Below are positions 48,901 to 59,951 of a DNA stretch of 64,000 nt, piece by piece. The notes under the pieces are model-generated. The model searched no databases and was not told the DNA's origin. It was given only the letters and a program-made list of their open reading frames with translations. The position numbers and the translations under genes were made by a program. The DNA comes from Anaeramoeba flamelloides (Eukaryota; Metamonada; Anaeramoebidae), in assembly GCA_027625915.1 (NCBI GenBank), contig JANTQA010000036.1, positions 7,895,001 through 7,959,000 on the forward strand, in the 5' to 3' direction. The stretch's first letter is position 1, and each line of letters starts with the position of its first letter.

Positions 48901-50450
48901 AACAATCAATAGTAATCAAATTTAAGATTTGTTAGATTTTCAAAAGAGTACTGGTAGTAATCTAATCAAAGGTTTCAAAGACCAAAGCACTATGACGTTT
49001 AAAAATTGAATAACGTGGTAGTAAATATTCTTTTGAGTTAATTTGTGTGGTCTAACTCCTGGTAAAACAAACAGTTCTTATTCATGTTACGATCCTTGCA
49101 AGAGCAATACAAACAAAAATTGAAAATAATACTATTTTTTTTGTTTTGGTTCACTCTTCTTGTTTGAGTTCACTTTACTTTTATGAATGATCATGGTTTT
49201 ACTCTTGAAAAAAAAACAAGGAAAATGCTTGTTCTCGATGACTTTTATAATTGGATCTTCTCTGCTTGAATGATGGTTATTGTTTAACCCAAACTCATTC
49301 TATTTGGCAAAAATTTTAAAATTGTCACTCCAAAGGTATCTGTCAAAGAATAGAATCAAAAATAGTGCTAAAAACAATTTGGTTTTTTGTTTGTAATGGT
49401 AAATTCGTTTTCTAATTTGAGTTTTTGAAATTTTTCCTCAAAGATTTTTTTCCTTAAAACTCAGAATTGTTGTTCAATTCTGGGCTAAATGATAATTTAT
49501 GGTTTTGTGTGAACGATTCTCAATCTGCCCTCTTCTCGTGAAAATGATAGTTGTCAAAAAAATACACAATTTGTTTCAACAAAACAGGAAAATAATTTCT
49601 CAGTAGTCTATCCTTGGGAAACATTTTTTTTTTGACTTTTTTCATTTGAAAAGAAATAAGGAACCAGAGTTTGAAAAAAAAAATATAAGGAATAAGAATT
49701 TGAAAAGAACAATAAGCAAGAAAAAAGAAAAAAGAAAAAAGATAAAAGATAAAAGAAAAAAAAAAATTAATCTATCCGTACGATAATAAAAAACCGTCTT
49801 CTAATTTGATGAAGAGATCATTGGTATTTGGGTTGATTGGTAAATACTCTTTCAATTGCGGATCTCCTTTTAAAGAAGAATTTATAAAACTTACAATTCC
49901 TTTTTTTTCTTCCATACTGTAAGAGTGTGAAGAACCAGACAATGATTGTACATTCTCAACATTTTTCTTTGGTTTGTATTTAATTTTTAGCTTGGTTAAT
50001 AGCTCGTCTATATATTGAACAAAATCTTGAAATGAAATGCCTGAAAATTGATCCTTAAACATTAAAAACCTTTGAACCCTCACAAAGGATAACTCTGGGT
50101 TTAGCTAATTGCACATCAGTGATTATTTTTTTTTTTTATTTTGGTTTTTGTGAGAATAAAAAAAAGTTTGATTGTTTATTAATTTTTCAAAACAAAAAAA
50201 CGAAAAGAAAAAGAAAAGAAAAGTAAAAATATACATTTTGAAGTGTGTTTACAAAAATTTGAGTTGTTGGAATCGTCCTATTCTTTTTCAATTTAATAAA
50301 ATTTGAATATAATATTTTCATTTCGATTTTTGTAAATTGTGCAAATAAAGGCGTTGTTGTGTGCTTTTCAAGAATTTGTGAAAAATGTTCAAGCTTGTAT
50401 CTCTGTTTTTTTTTTTTGTTTTTATTCCAATTGGGCGAATACTGTGTCAT
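43597..50450 (-). CDS. Fimbrin/plastin-like protein: EF-like, CH1-CH2, coiled coil
   Basis: Likely actin-binding protein. Three exons on the - strand: 50450-50235 (ATG; donor GTATAT), 50092-49782 (donor GTACGG) and 45895-43597. Phases agree and the product is 941 residues. Residues 37-108 resemble the fimbrin EF-hand pair but lack calcium-loop acids. CH1 (133-249) reads SHSYSMEEKKGIVSFINSSL, then LPINPNTNDLF, then EDGFLLS joined by splicing to RMINKFF, then SNISLVLKAAKQIGVNVVNI and HLVLGLLWQLIR. These follow the fimbrin pattern (...DGIVLCKMINL..., ...HLVLGLLWQIIK...) step for step. CH2 is at 282-377 (TEKMLIAWVNHHI ... NLTRSFKDSTAIIYLLNSI ... GNSRMLLLFIGNLF). In place of fimbrin's second CH pair there is a KE/KR low-complexity stretch (about 400-520) and a long coiled coil (about 530-905). 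Intron 1 is 142 nt and intron 2 is 3886 nt. Family assignment of the N-terminal half is firm; function as a cross-linker by dimerisation is inference. Confidence 0.85.
45896..49781 (-). other. 3.9 kb intron of the fimbrin-like gene
   Basis: The bounds are set by the CH1 domain being split exactly at this point (donor GTACGG, acceptor AAATAG). It contains the second 458 bp MITE (47318-47775), a tRNA-like A-box/B-box scrap at 47900-47953, and T runs at 45919-45947 and 46279-46300. The only sizeable frames are low-complexity. No further exon is needed or seen. Confidence 0.8.
47318..47775. mobile_element. 458 bp TIR MITE, copy 2
   Basis: It opens CTGTTGAGAGAAAAATGTTG and closes CAACATTTTTCTCTCAACAG. 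TCA flanks both sides (47315-47317, 47776-47778). The interior is the reverse complement of copy 1 at 2875-3332, and the length is identical. The inverted ends carry TTGGACACAGAAAAATGGT and ATTTTAATTGGGAAC. It lies within an intron, with no coding frame. Confidence 0.88.
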
Positions 50451-50988
50451 TTGATCTTGAAAATAACACAAAAATGGAAACAAAAAAAACCCAAATTGCA
50501 AAATAACAAAAAAATGAGTTTGGATCTTGTTCTTATATTTTCCTGTGACTTAATTTCATTTCGGTGGTTCTATTAAAAGGTAGAAAGGATGGAAAAAAAG
50601 AATTGTAAACAATTATTTGTTGATTTAAGACTCTAATTTTGACTCATAAAACAGTTTTTCTGATTAGAAAGGATATTTTGGGTTTATTCTATTGGTTATT
50701 AAATATTTAGGGTTTCAGTCAAAGAAGCTGTGATACTTTTAGCAACTTTTGATCTCTAAAAATAGTATAAACTTTGTCTTTTCCCTTCAATGTTGAATAA
50801 GACTTATAAATTCAGAATAAAGTTAACATAATTTTTTATTTTAATTTAATAGTTAATTAAATCTTAATTCAAAAAAGTTTTTGACAATGAGTATTAAGAA
50901 GAAAAATTCATTTTAGAATGTTTCTGAGCATTTAATGGAATAAGGTGCTTGATTTTAGCTTTGCTAAATATATTTAAAAAAATAAATA

Positions 50989-51466
50989 CAGTGATCAAAA
51001 TAATGCTTGTACAAAGACGATAATACGTATTTCAAAATATTATCCATGCTTTTTTTTCTTCTTGTACCAAGGCAACATCCAATCTACAAACAAATAGTAT
51101 AGCTAAGTTCAAATCAATTTTGGAAGTAAAGGTCGGGATATTTTCAGTAAAATTTAAATTATTTATGTAAATAGTTGAAAATTTTCCAAAATAGTATTAG
51201 TTTTTTTGAATTTTTTTGTTTTTTGATGAATAAAAATTTTCTTAAAAATTTAACTCTATTTTTTGAGATAAATGTTACAATTTGATACTTCATTTTTAGA
51301 ATTTCTTTTTAAATAATAGAACGTTAAGTAACCAATACCATATTTTTTTAGCGTTTATTATCAGTTTCTTTCATTGGTTAATGAATAGATCTTCTATAAC
51401 AAAAAAACACGCTTTTTATTTTGAAACACATATTAAATTTTTTTGCACGCTGTATTTTGAAGACAA
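50989..51466. mobile_element. Tc1/mariner-like MITE, copy 2 (478 bp)
   Basis: TA-CAGTGATCAAAATAATGC on the left and GCTGTATTTTGAAGACAA-TA on the right. It is collinear with copy 1 at 22576-23021 through CTTCTTGTACCAAGGCAACA, GTTGAAAATTTTCCA, AATAGAACGTTAAG and AACACGCTTTTTATTTTGAA. There is no transposase. The mismatches between the two copies suggest neither is recent. Confidence 0.75.
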
Positions 51467-52040
51467 TAAAAAAATTATTTTTTGAATTCATCATTATTTC
51501 ATAATTCAAAAGTTTTTCAAGGTTTTTTATATTTTGAACTTCTGTATAGAATATAACCCTTTTTTATTATTTTATTAATAATCAAAAGAAAGAACTGATT
51601 ATTTGTTGAATATATTAACTTTTCAAAAAAAAAAAAACAATAATTTTTTTTTTGACTTCTAAAGATTTATTCGAAACAAATTAGTAAACAATTTTTTTCA
51701 TTAAAATTATACATTTACAAATTTTTTATTTTTGAATAACTTCAATTAGAATAAACACTATTCTTTAATAAACAATCTTGGATCTCAATTATTTTTAAAA
51801 GTTATTTTATAATAGAAGTTATATCACCCGCTTTTCGGTTTCTTTTAAGTTTTTTTTACAATTTGAGAGTAAAAAACAGAAAATTTTTTTCTTCATAGTT
51901 AAGATGAGTTTTTATTATCTTTTAAAAGTTTTTTAAATCTGATCAGGGTCTTTTAAAAGGAATTCAATTGTTTTTTGTCTTAAAAATTTATTTCTTTTTT
52001 GAAATTTAATTTAATTTTTTTTTTTTTTTTATTGATTTAT

Positions 52041-52440
52041 CGTTAGTTTTTTTTTTTAATTTTTGAAATAAACTGAAAAGATATGAGATTTTCGGTTTAT
52101 TTTAAAAAGTTAAAAAAACCGCCTTTAGCTTTTCCAAAATTTAAAAGAATTGAGTAAAATCTAAGATTTTTCTCTATTCCTTTGAATTCTGGAAAACCGC
52201 CTTTAGCTTTTCTTGAGTTTTCTATTTATTTTTGAAGTGTTCTAGGTTTTTTTTTACTTTTTGAAACAAACAGAAAATTTTAATAAATTTTAAGTTTATT
52301 TCAAAAAGTAAAAAAAACCTAACGAAAATCAATATATTTTCCAAATAAAACAGAAAACCTTAAAAAAAACCTAGATCATTTCACAAATGAAATAGAAACC
52401 CCCAAGAAAACCTAGGCACTCTATGGTACTTGACGGACAC
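52041..52440. repeat. Second hairpin-module array
   Basis: Modules in order: 52041-52120 (poly-T / TTGAAATAAACTGAAAA palindrome); 52124-52198 (TTCCAAAATTTAAAAGAATT palindrome as in the LINE insert); 52203-52250 (TTTTCTTGAGTTTTCTATTT half module); 52240-52321 (TTTACTTTTTGAAACAAACA palindrome ending AACCTAA); then AAAACCTAG-ended halves to 52410. The spacer is GGCACTCTATGGTACTTGAC at 52413-52432. Same grammar as 18733-19200, different order. Confidence 0.75.
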
Positions 52441-53249
52441 TATTGTTAATTTTTCTGGGAGTAAAAAAAACCAGTAAAATTTAAGCTTTTAATAGATTCT
52501 GTTCAATCTTGTAAAAAATAGGAAACTTTTGATATTTTTTCCTTGATTCAAAATAAAGGGTAAAAATCAACTGATTTTACTTGATTTTCTCGAATAGTGG
52601 AAAATCGGGGATAGTGAATATCATTATTGAATTTTTTTCTCTATTTCAGTTGCTTTTTGAGAGGATTTCGGTTTTTAAAAAGTTTTATTAATGATTTTTT
52701 AAAGTGGATTTCTCGGGGTTAAATTAAACTACATTTCATATATACTTTAATTCGTATATTTATAATAATAAATATCTTATTTTCTGTTTTATTGGAATAT
52801 AAAAATAACAGTGCTGTGAAAAATCTATAAAATCATTTACCTCAAGAATTTGAAGTTTTTGAATGTTAATGATATTGTAAATAAATTTTATTATTGAGAT
52901 AGAATATATTGGTTTATCAATTTCAAATTTCATTTTTATCATTCATACAAATTTCATCCTAATAAAATACTTTAGGTTTTGTTTATTATTTTTTTAATTT
53001 TTTGCACTTCCCCTACCTGAATTTTTCTTAATTTTAAACCCAAAATGGCATTTCAAATAATTTAGACGGATTATTTTTAAAAATATATCATTACTAGATA
53101 ATAAACAATTTAAAAAGTATTTGAATAATATTAAGTCACAGAAGAAAATAATTTGTAATTTCAAAAAAAAATAATTATTTTTTCCCTCAAATTCTAAAAT
53201 TTTGATAAGAAAAAAACAAGAACATGTGTTAATAGTATTATTATTGCTA

Positions 53250-53253
<4 letters not shown>

Positions 53254-53289
<36 letters not shown>
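53254..53289. repeat. (AT)n microsatellite
   Basis: Uninterrupted alternating A and T of about 36 bases. Confidence 0.95.
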
Positions 53290-53292
<3 letters not shown>

Positions 53293-55254
53293 AAATAAAA
53301 GGGCATTTTCAAAAAAAAATGCTAATATAAGTGGTTTCTTGTTATTTTTAATCATTTTTTTTTTTCACAAAAATATTAAATACCGGAAATTCTGTTTTGA
53401 TGGGAAAGGTATATTCCTCTATTATAATTTATTTTTAATACTTATTAAAAATACTAATATTAAAAAGGGTGATTTTTCTCTTTTTTAATTTCTCATTATT
53501 TCTTTCAAATAAAAAAATTTCCATTGATAAAATCAAAAATAGTTTATGTGTTTTACTGAAAAATGTCCACCCTCAAAAAAATATCCTAACAATCTTAATT
53601 TAGAAATTATCATCAAACAAATTAAAATTTTATTAAATACAATCTTTGTAAAAAAAAAACACAAATCTGAAATAAAAAAACATTAAAAAAAAAACAATAT
53701 GAATTAAATAATATTTTGAGTAAATATTATCAAAAAATAACACATTACATTGAAAAAAATACTTGACGTGAAAATATCACCTGAAATTATTTATAATTTT
53801 CAATAGTAGTGAAATTGTTGTTGAATTGCTGAGTAGTTACTTATATTGGAGAATCAAATTTTTGTTTAATAAACATAAATTATTCAAATGATGATTAATT
53901 AAAGTGCGTCTGTTCAAAACACCTTTCAATCAATCAATAAAACAAGTAAAAAAAAAAAAAAATCATTTACTAAAAAACAGTAAACCAATATCAAACTCGA
54001 TGATTTTTCAAAACAGGTTAGACCTACTTAGGTAACCAAACAATTGAATGAGTTTTCGATAGACATACCCACTTTGATTAACTTTAGGTAAGTTTATTAT
54101 TGAGTTTATAAAAAATTTGTGTAGTTATGATTTAGAATTGATTCCTAAATACAAGAAACTATTTAGAAATCACACAACAGCATCACTTAATATTAGTAAT
54201 GAAAAGTAGTTTCATGGGCTATTACTGGACAGGTATTTTTGCAATCCTCTACAATTCACAGGAAGATTGTTGATTATAAATTTTTAGTATTCTCACAAAA
54301 TAGTAATTTAAAAGGCATTTCAACTTTTTTTTTTTTTTTATTTAAAGCAAAAAAAAAATTGATATAATTTAAAAATCGATTTGAAAAAGAATAATTAAAG
54401 TGATTTAAAAATAAGAATTTTATTTTTTTATACAAAAAAATAAAAGAATATCTGTAATTGATTAATAAAAAAGACAAGATTATACAATTTTTTGGACATT
54501 GTCATAAAAATATCACAAAAAGTTTTTTTAAAGATTATACAATTACATTTAATACTGAAGCAAAAACTATATTTTTTAACATTTTTGTCTTCTTTTGGAT
54601 ATCTTCCAAGTATCTGTTGTGGATTGTTTCAGTTTAACCTTTTTTACTTTAGATTTTAGTTGTTGAATGGTAAAAAATTATTTAAAAATTTTATTTTATA
54701 ATAGAAATTAAATAATCCCTATTTTGTAAAATAAATTTCATTAAATTATATTCGTAAAATGATTTCTTGAACATAAATTAACCAAATTAAAAGCTCAAAA
54801 AAACTATGTTCTGGAATATGCAAAACATGCTTTTTAATCATTTTTTAACAGTGCACATTGTTTAAATGCTTAATAAAAAGATCCATTATAATAGAATTAT
54901 ATCACAGGTGAAAAGTTATCACATCTAAATCACTCTTCTTTAGTCATAAAATAATAAATATCCACAAGTAAGAAAAAATTATCATGCTGAAAAAAGGCCC
55001 TAAGTTCCATATTCATTGGATATCAAATGGTGGTGGCTCCTTTGGTAGAAATTTTGGTACATTGGTAGTATGTACTAGAGGTTTTAGACATACCTACATT
55101 ATAGTTATTTCGGGGCTTATTTTTATTAGAGGTTTTGTATAGAAAATTCATATAATTGCATTAATTCAAAGTTGTCTTTAATTCAAAAAAAGAAATTACA
55201 AAAAATCACTATTTATTGTAGTAATAGCTTGTCACTTAACAGTATTTTTGAAAA

Positions 55255-55700
55255 CAGGTGTGAAAATCAAATTAAATAAAAAAAAAATTAAAACTCAAAA
55301 TCCAATAAAGAAGCTTGTATAAATTTCTAAAAATATCATTTCTAGATTGATTTTCCCAAGATCTTTGGGTTTTTCCTATTAATACAGTGAAAATCAAATT
55401 AGCATAACGAAAATTGTATTTCAAAGTTCAATAAGAAAGCTTATGGGGCTATTCTCTATTAAACTTTTTTTACCTAAATTTAATAGAGACTGAGATATTT
55501 TTTAGCGAATTACTGAGATTTGAAAAACCATGTTTGTTTTCATATTAAACTTATTTCGAGATAAGGAATCCTTATTTAGAAATTGGTTAAAAAAAAAAAA
55601 ATAATATAGACTAGTTCCTTAAGTAAATTTCTATAAATATCATTTCAAATTTATTTTGCAAAGATCTTTGTGTTTTTTCAACCAACAATTAACTATATAG
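55255..55700. repeat. Diverged direct repeats
   Basis: GTGAAAATCAAATTA starts at both 55259 and 55388, each followed by a CAATAA(G)AAGCTT-like word. AAATTTCTAAAAATATCATT (55321) recurs as AAATTTCTATAAATATCATT (55624). Both are followed by AAGATCTTTG. This looks like a decayed tandem or nested duplication. Confidence 0.5.
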
Positions 55701-55783
55701 TATGGGACACTGTAATCGAAAAATGTTTATTTATTAATTTTTAAAACCAACACTATCCTTTTGGAAAACGCAAAATGATCGCA

Positions 55784-55790
55784 ATATATA

Positions 55791-55821
<31 letters not shown>
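55784..55821. repeat. (AT)n microsatellite
   Basis: Alternating A and T with one C interruption near 55792. Confidence 0.95.
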
Positions 55822-55823
<2 letters not shown>

Positions 55824-56123
55824 GTATCAAAATCTACTGCATCTTTGATGTTGGTGATTGAACACCTTTTGACTTGATCTCTTGAGAATTTTTATGAAGA
55901 AAATTATGATTGGAAAGAGTATAAAAAAATGTTTTTTAGATTTATTTTCAGGAAAATTGAAAGAGGGATTTTCAAATATGTGAAATTCAACTTGAATGAA
56001 AAACAAATAAACTGTGATCGAACAAAATATCGAAAAATGTTGAATTTAAAAAAGCCGAAAAATAAAGGTAAAAAAGACTACTTTAACAAGGATTGCTGAA
56101 AGTAAATCACAAGCACACCTCTT

Positions 56124-57056
56124 TTAGTCCCAAACAGACGGAAACATTTGTTCAATGTCTCTTAGCCAGGAATTTTCATCTGTTTTTTTTTTGGGAAAAA
56201 ATTCAATGTATATTGTTGCATTTTGTTGTGGGTAGGTGTTTAAATTTGGTACGTTCTCTTGGTTGGGCTGTGTTGGAATCAGATTTAAATTTTGGTTTGT
56301 CGTCGTAAAATTTTGATTATTTAATCGTTTATTTGTTTTTCGGATCTTTTCTTCATTATTTTTTTTTTTTATGTTGGAAGAAATCGTCTTGTTGCGAATC
56401 TGATAATTATTTGTTTTTTCGTTTTTTTTTTTTTTTTTTTGGTAGTTTGTGATTTTTTTTTGTTCGAGATCAACCGAACCAGTGCTATTTGGTCTTTCAG
56501 TAAAAAGAGTTTTTCTTTTTCGAATGTTTGTAACTATCGTCTTCTTCTTCTTCTTTGCCCTTCGGTTATTATTGCCATTGTTATTGTTGTTGTTCTTGTT
56601 ACTGTTGTTGTTGTTGTTGTTTGTATCTTCGGGGTTTTGATTTTTGGCGGAAGGCTTGCCATTTGGTTTGCTGGGGTACCCCTTTTTCCCATAAATTATC
56701 CAGCCTTTGGAATGAGGCTTGATGTTTTGCAAGTGATAAGTTCGCAGAATAAACGACGCTAACCCCCTTTCAATTGATCTTTTTTTTCGTTCCGTAAGAA
56801 ACGACAGCAGGGCGATGCAAGATCTATGGAACTCGATCTTGTTTGGAACCTCTGCAAGGTCTGTCACATCTTGAAGTTTCTTAATGAAACCTGTTTCCAA
56901 ATGTCTCTCTTCAATTCCTCGAATAGAATTTGGAAGCACTTTTAACAGCATCCGAACACGATCAGGAAATTTTTTCAGCTCCCCCCAGGTGGATTTAATT
57001 GTTTCCAATTTTGGAAGAGTTGGGAAGGTTTCTTCAAAAGTAATTGAAGTTTCCAT
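56124..57056 (-). CDS. Unrecognised 310-residue protein
   Basis: Single open frame starting at ATG 57056 (METSITFEETFPTLPKLE...). The frame extends upstream to 57095 but without an ATG. Residues 1-125 look globular and helical: KSTWGELKKFPDRVRMLLK, then HLETGFIKKLQDVTDLAEV, then SCIALLSFLTERKKRSIERG. The middle is N-rich and then strongly basic ([24 protein letters not shown]), suggesting nuclear localisation or nucleic-acid binding. The C-terminus is again ordered: YIEFFPKKKTDENSWLRDIE, ending FPSVWD. I considered a TFIIS-N/LW-like helical domain for the N-terminal part but could not confirm it. Less AT-rich and freer of homopolymers than its flanks, which supports real coding. Confidence 0.75.
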   Translation of the reverse strand: METSITFEETFPTLPKLETIKSTWGELKKFPDRVRMLLKVLPNSIRGIEERHLETGFIKKLQDVTDLAEVPNKIEFHRSCIALLSFLTERKKRSIERGLASFILRTYHLQNIKPHSKGWIIYGKKGYPSKPNGKPSAKNQNPEDTNNNNNNSNKNNNNNNGNNNRRAKKKKKTIVTNIRKRKTLFTERPNSTGSVDLEQKKITNYQKKKKKNEKTNNYQIRNKTISSNIKKKNNEEKIRKTNKRLNNQNFTTTNQNLNLIPTQPNQENVPNLNTYPQQNATIYIEFFPKKKTDENSWLRDIEQMFPSVWD

Positions 57057-59818
57057 TAAAACATCATACTTTTTAAAAGTGAAAAAATAAAACAAATGTC
57101 TGATTATTTTATTATTTCCCTTCCTTTTTTTTTTTTTTAAAGTAGATACCTAGAAGAGTCAAAAAAAAAAATTCACAAAACAGATCTAGTTGTTATGGAT
57201 TTGTGAAAAAATCATTGTAAATTTTCACTTTAAAGTTATTCTCAATCTAAACAAAAATATTTTTATGTGGAAAAAGTGTTGAACAATTTTTTCATTAAAT
57301 CCAAAGAGTAGTTCTATTTTTAAAAAGTTCCAACTTTCTTCTTATTTTGTCTTTTATTCCAATTAATTAAAATGTTTTTATTCTGAATTTTCTTTCATGT
57401 TTTCTCAAAAAAGATGTATGAAGAATTTGAATGATAGATCATACATAATTCCCACTCGTTGATTTATACCATTACTTTCGAATTGATAAAATTATATGAT
57501 CTTATTAAGAATTTTTTTAGAAAAAAACCGTTTTAAAAGAATAAGTTTGAAGAAAGAGAATAAAAGATTCAAAAAGGCGAAGCAAAATAATCAAGTTGCA
57601 CAAAAAAAAAACTTTTTTGAGAGGTAAAGAGTGTAAATTTTTTCTGAAAAGATCATTAAATTCGAAAGTGATATTTTCTATTCGAATTAATAATTCAAAC
57701 GATTGGTTAATTAAATCACAATCAGCTTTTTGAAAACAAGACTCGTTGATTTGTTGACAATTCCTGATTGTATTTCATTTTGAAAAATTTAAAACACAAA
57801 CCTCAATTATCTTTACTTTCAAACCAAGAAGATTTAGGTCTACAAAAGGGTTTTTTTCTCTCAAAACGATCTGATTAGAGTTAGAAAGTTTCTCACATTA
57901 TTTTTCAAATTGATCCAATTCTCGAAATTGAGTTTTTTAAAAAAAAGGAAAAGAAGTGATCTTCTGATGGAAAACAATTGAAGAATATTTCTTACCAATT
58001 GATCTAAAAAAGTGATAAAGAAATCTTTTTCAAGAGATCACCAAACTGATTAATTTACTTTTGAAAAGGTTTAATGGAAAAAAGATCACTTTAATCTTTT
58101 GTTTTAATTATTTATTCAAAGGACAAAATAAAAAATAGAGAAAATATGAATAAATAGAGTGATAAGATCAATAACACTCAGGAAAATCAAATTCTTATTT
58201 CCCAGATATTTTTAAATTTGACATGTTAAAAGGTAGAAAAAAAAATTAGCAATCTTTAAAAAAACGAGAATTTGTGATTTATTTTGTTGTAAAAAGGAAT
58301 CGAGAAATTCAATAGATTTAGCAGAAGAATTTTTAGTCAAAGTGTGTTTCCTGATTATATTAGATGAAGGTATTTTTTCTGTATTTTTTAGAGTTAATTT
58401 TAGATTTTCTTTTTAATGGAAAATTTTTGTTCAAAAAAGCAGATTATAATTGTTTTTACTAAAAGAACCAACATCCAAGACTCTTCAACATCGAAGTGAT
58501 ACCTCAGTTGAACACAAACTATTGTTTTGTTCTATTTTTCTCAGATTCCAAAAAAATGTCTAAGCAATATTGCTGCAAAATAAATTCAGTTTTGGAAGAA
58601 AAATCACAATTAAAGAATATCTTTTTTTGTGAAATCTCTTTTCTTAATTACTTTTTTCCAAATTAAAAATTCAAACTCAAAAAAAAAAAATAGAAATGTC
58701 TAGTCTTTGAAAAGAGGTATTAAGAACCTCCAAAAGTAATTCTTTTTTTCAATTGTTTTGATAATTTCCAAGATAAGATCAATAATCATCTACCTAAAAT
58801 CCCAAAGACTGATTATTTTTCTGACCTTTTTTTTCAAACAGGTCGTTGTAACATCAATAGATTTCAAAATTGAACAATTAATTACTAAAAATAATCTGAA
58901 GGGGTTAATTAGTTACTTTTGACAAAACAATTAAAGACTTTGGTTACAACAAATCTACATTTGTCACAAATTAAAAAAAAATATTTTTCAATTTTGAAGT
59001 CTTCAGATTGACGTTTCAACGATGAAATTTGTTGAATAGAGTATTAAAAAAAATACCTGACAGGAAAATAATCCCAGATCGGATTTTAAATCGTTAATAT
59101 TAGAAAAATTGATGAGTATTATCTTTTATTTTAAAAATAACTAAAATTATTTTATGAATTAAGAAATAAACCAACCTAAAGTGCATTAAAGGAAGGTATC
59201 TCTAAAACACTCTTTGAAAAAGGTTTGATGAAAGAAGTAGATCTACTTATTTTGAAAAAAAATCAATTGAGTTTTATCGAGGTTTGATAGAGTTTGGAAA
59301 ATAATAATTTTTATTTTTGTTTTTTGATTGATTGATTAAATATTGTTTTGAACAAGTGTAATTTCATTTAATAATCATTCTAATAAGTGAGTGGTATTAT
59401 ACTTTTCAAAGTTTGATTCTTAAAAAAAGGATTTGATTTTGAATATTTGAAATTACGCAACAATTTTCAATATTTATCTTTAAAAATCTTGTCAGGGATT
59501 ATTTTTCGGTCAGGTATTTTTTTCAGTATGTTCTTGAAATTTTTTTCAAAAATTTTTACTAATATAAGGATCAGGTTTTAATAAACGAACCAAACTAATA
59601 TATCTATTTTTCCAATCAAATATTTGGATACATTTGAACCATTGAAAATGAATTTGATTAAAGTTCCCTAACAACCTCCTTTAATTTTGGCCTTCTTATT
59701 AACGAGTATATAGTCACCCAAAAAGATTAGTAACTCTAATATTTTTTTTTAAATTTAAATGTTACAAAATAAAATCTAATTTTCTTTTTGTAATCTAACT
59801 TTCATTTAGAATTTTTTA

Positions 59819-59951
59819 ATGAACACTGAATCTTATAAAACAACCAAAAAACCAAAAAAGAAAAAAAAAATTTATCACAGTCAAAGAAGATACAGATGAA
59901 TTAATGAAAAGAATGTATCTAAAAGAAATCTCTTGGATCAGAATAGAATAG
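59819..59951 (+). CDS. Candidate short coding exon with A-run offset
   Basis: From ATG 59819 the frame reads NTESYKTTKKPKKKKK. After a run of ten A the neighbouring frame reads FITVKEDTDELMKRMYLKEI, then SWIRIE and TAG. The total of 133 nt is one base more than a multiple of three, so the two halves are one frame apart within the A run. The product would be about 43 residues. No family is recognised. It could be a small gene, an exon, or chance. Confidence 0.25.

Larger units (their letters stand above)
50451..56123. other. 5.7 kb repeat-rich, gene-poor stretch
   Basis: Upstream of the fimbrin-like gene. It contains the second Tc1-like MITE (50989-51466), a hairpin-module array (52041-52440), AT microsatellites (53254-53289, 55784-55821), a tRNA-like scrap (about 55030-55095) and a direct-repeat cluster (55255-55700). 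A frame at 52942-52760 (-; KFEIDKPIYSISIIKFIY...) has a GTAAAT donor but no partner. No gene can be supported. Confidence 0.5.
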
